Assembly (NCBI GenBank): GCA_018920315.1
Contig: JAHLMP010000006.1
Span: 1,884-36,194 of the forward strand
Length of the DNA: 34,311 nt
Reading direction: 5' to 3'
Source of the DNA: Candidatus Aenigmatarchaeota archaeon
Lineage (GTDB): Archaea; Aenigmatarchaeota; Aenigmatarchaeia; GW2011-AR5; JAHLMP01
Shown: positions 34,030 through 34,311 of the stretch, piece after piece
Layout of the letters: each line of letters starts with the position of its first letter
Numbering within the stretch: position 1 is the first letter of the stretch
Notes under the pieces: generated by a model
The model's database searches: none
Told to the model about the DNA's origin: nothing
Seen by the model: only the letters and a program-made list of their open reading frames with translations
Translations under genes and position numbers: made by a program

Positions 34030-34311
34030 ATGAAAATTTCTATTGTAGTACCAACTTATAATGAAAAAGATAATATAAAAATTCTAATTCCAAAAATATT
34101 TGAAACATTTAGAAAAAATAAAATAGATGGAAGTTTGATAATCATTGACGATAACTCTCCTGATGGAACATCTGAGATTGTTAGAAAATTTCAAAAAAGA
34201 TATCCAATAATTTTAATTGTTAGAAAGAAAAAAATGGGGCTAGGCTCAGCCTATATTACAGGATTTAAAAGAGCTTTGAAAGAAGACGCGAGCATAATTT
34301 TTGAGATGGAC
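34030..34311 (+). CDS. glycosyltransferase family 2 (DPM1-like), 3'-truncated by window edge
   Basis: My translation: MKISIVVPTYNEKDNIKILIPKIFETFRKNKIDGSLIIIDDNSPDGTSEIVRKFQKRYPIILIVRKKKMGLGSAYITGFKRALKEDASIIFEMD; not in the ORF track because it runs off the end. Confidence 0.9.
   Translation, partial: MKISIVVPTYNEKDNIKILIPKIFETFRKNKIDGSLIIIDDNSPDGTSEIVRKFQKRYPIILIVRKKKMGLGSAYITGFKRALKEDASIIFEMD

Overview
AT-rich, gene-dense window that looks archaeal, probably DPANN-type (archaeal-style DNA ligase, short HisRS, RtcA, SpoIIM/DUF95 protein, archaeal type IV pilin-like N-termini, TATA-box promoters); the lineage call is inference. The left third is mostly housekeeping: DNA ligase (partial), SpoIIM-like protein, CTP synthase, HisRS, class II aldolase-like, GT2, PHP, RtcA and a possible Pcc1. 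From ~11.5 to ~29.7 kb it becomes a surface/secreted-protein locus. This contains two giant pilin-N-terminus adhesin-like paralogs (1356 and 1084 aa) sharing a ~1.28 kb near-identical block, a CARDB-type Cys-rich protein, two large Cys-rich secreted proteins, a small knottin-like membrane-anchored protein, thymidine kinase and a thioredoxin-fold protein. The right end holds two tandem membrane paralogs, an S-layer/CARDB-like protein, GT2 enzymes and a radical SAM protein. Main points for a second look: (1) Russian-doll domain architecture in the two adhesins, where a LamG domain is split by a large insertion whose content differs between paralogs, including three exact 285-bp phage tail-collar-like HTHT repeats in one; (2) four domains matching the somatomedin-B cysteine pattern, in Thr/Pro/Ile linkers, in an apparently archaeal genome; (3) two membrane-anchored thioredoxin-fold proteins that both lack the CxxC motif, one with an apparent single-base frameshift in a T6 run at its start; (4) a 10-bp-arm dyad over the likely TATA box of the second adhesin gene. 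No tRNA, rRNA, CRISPR array or transposase was recognised.
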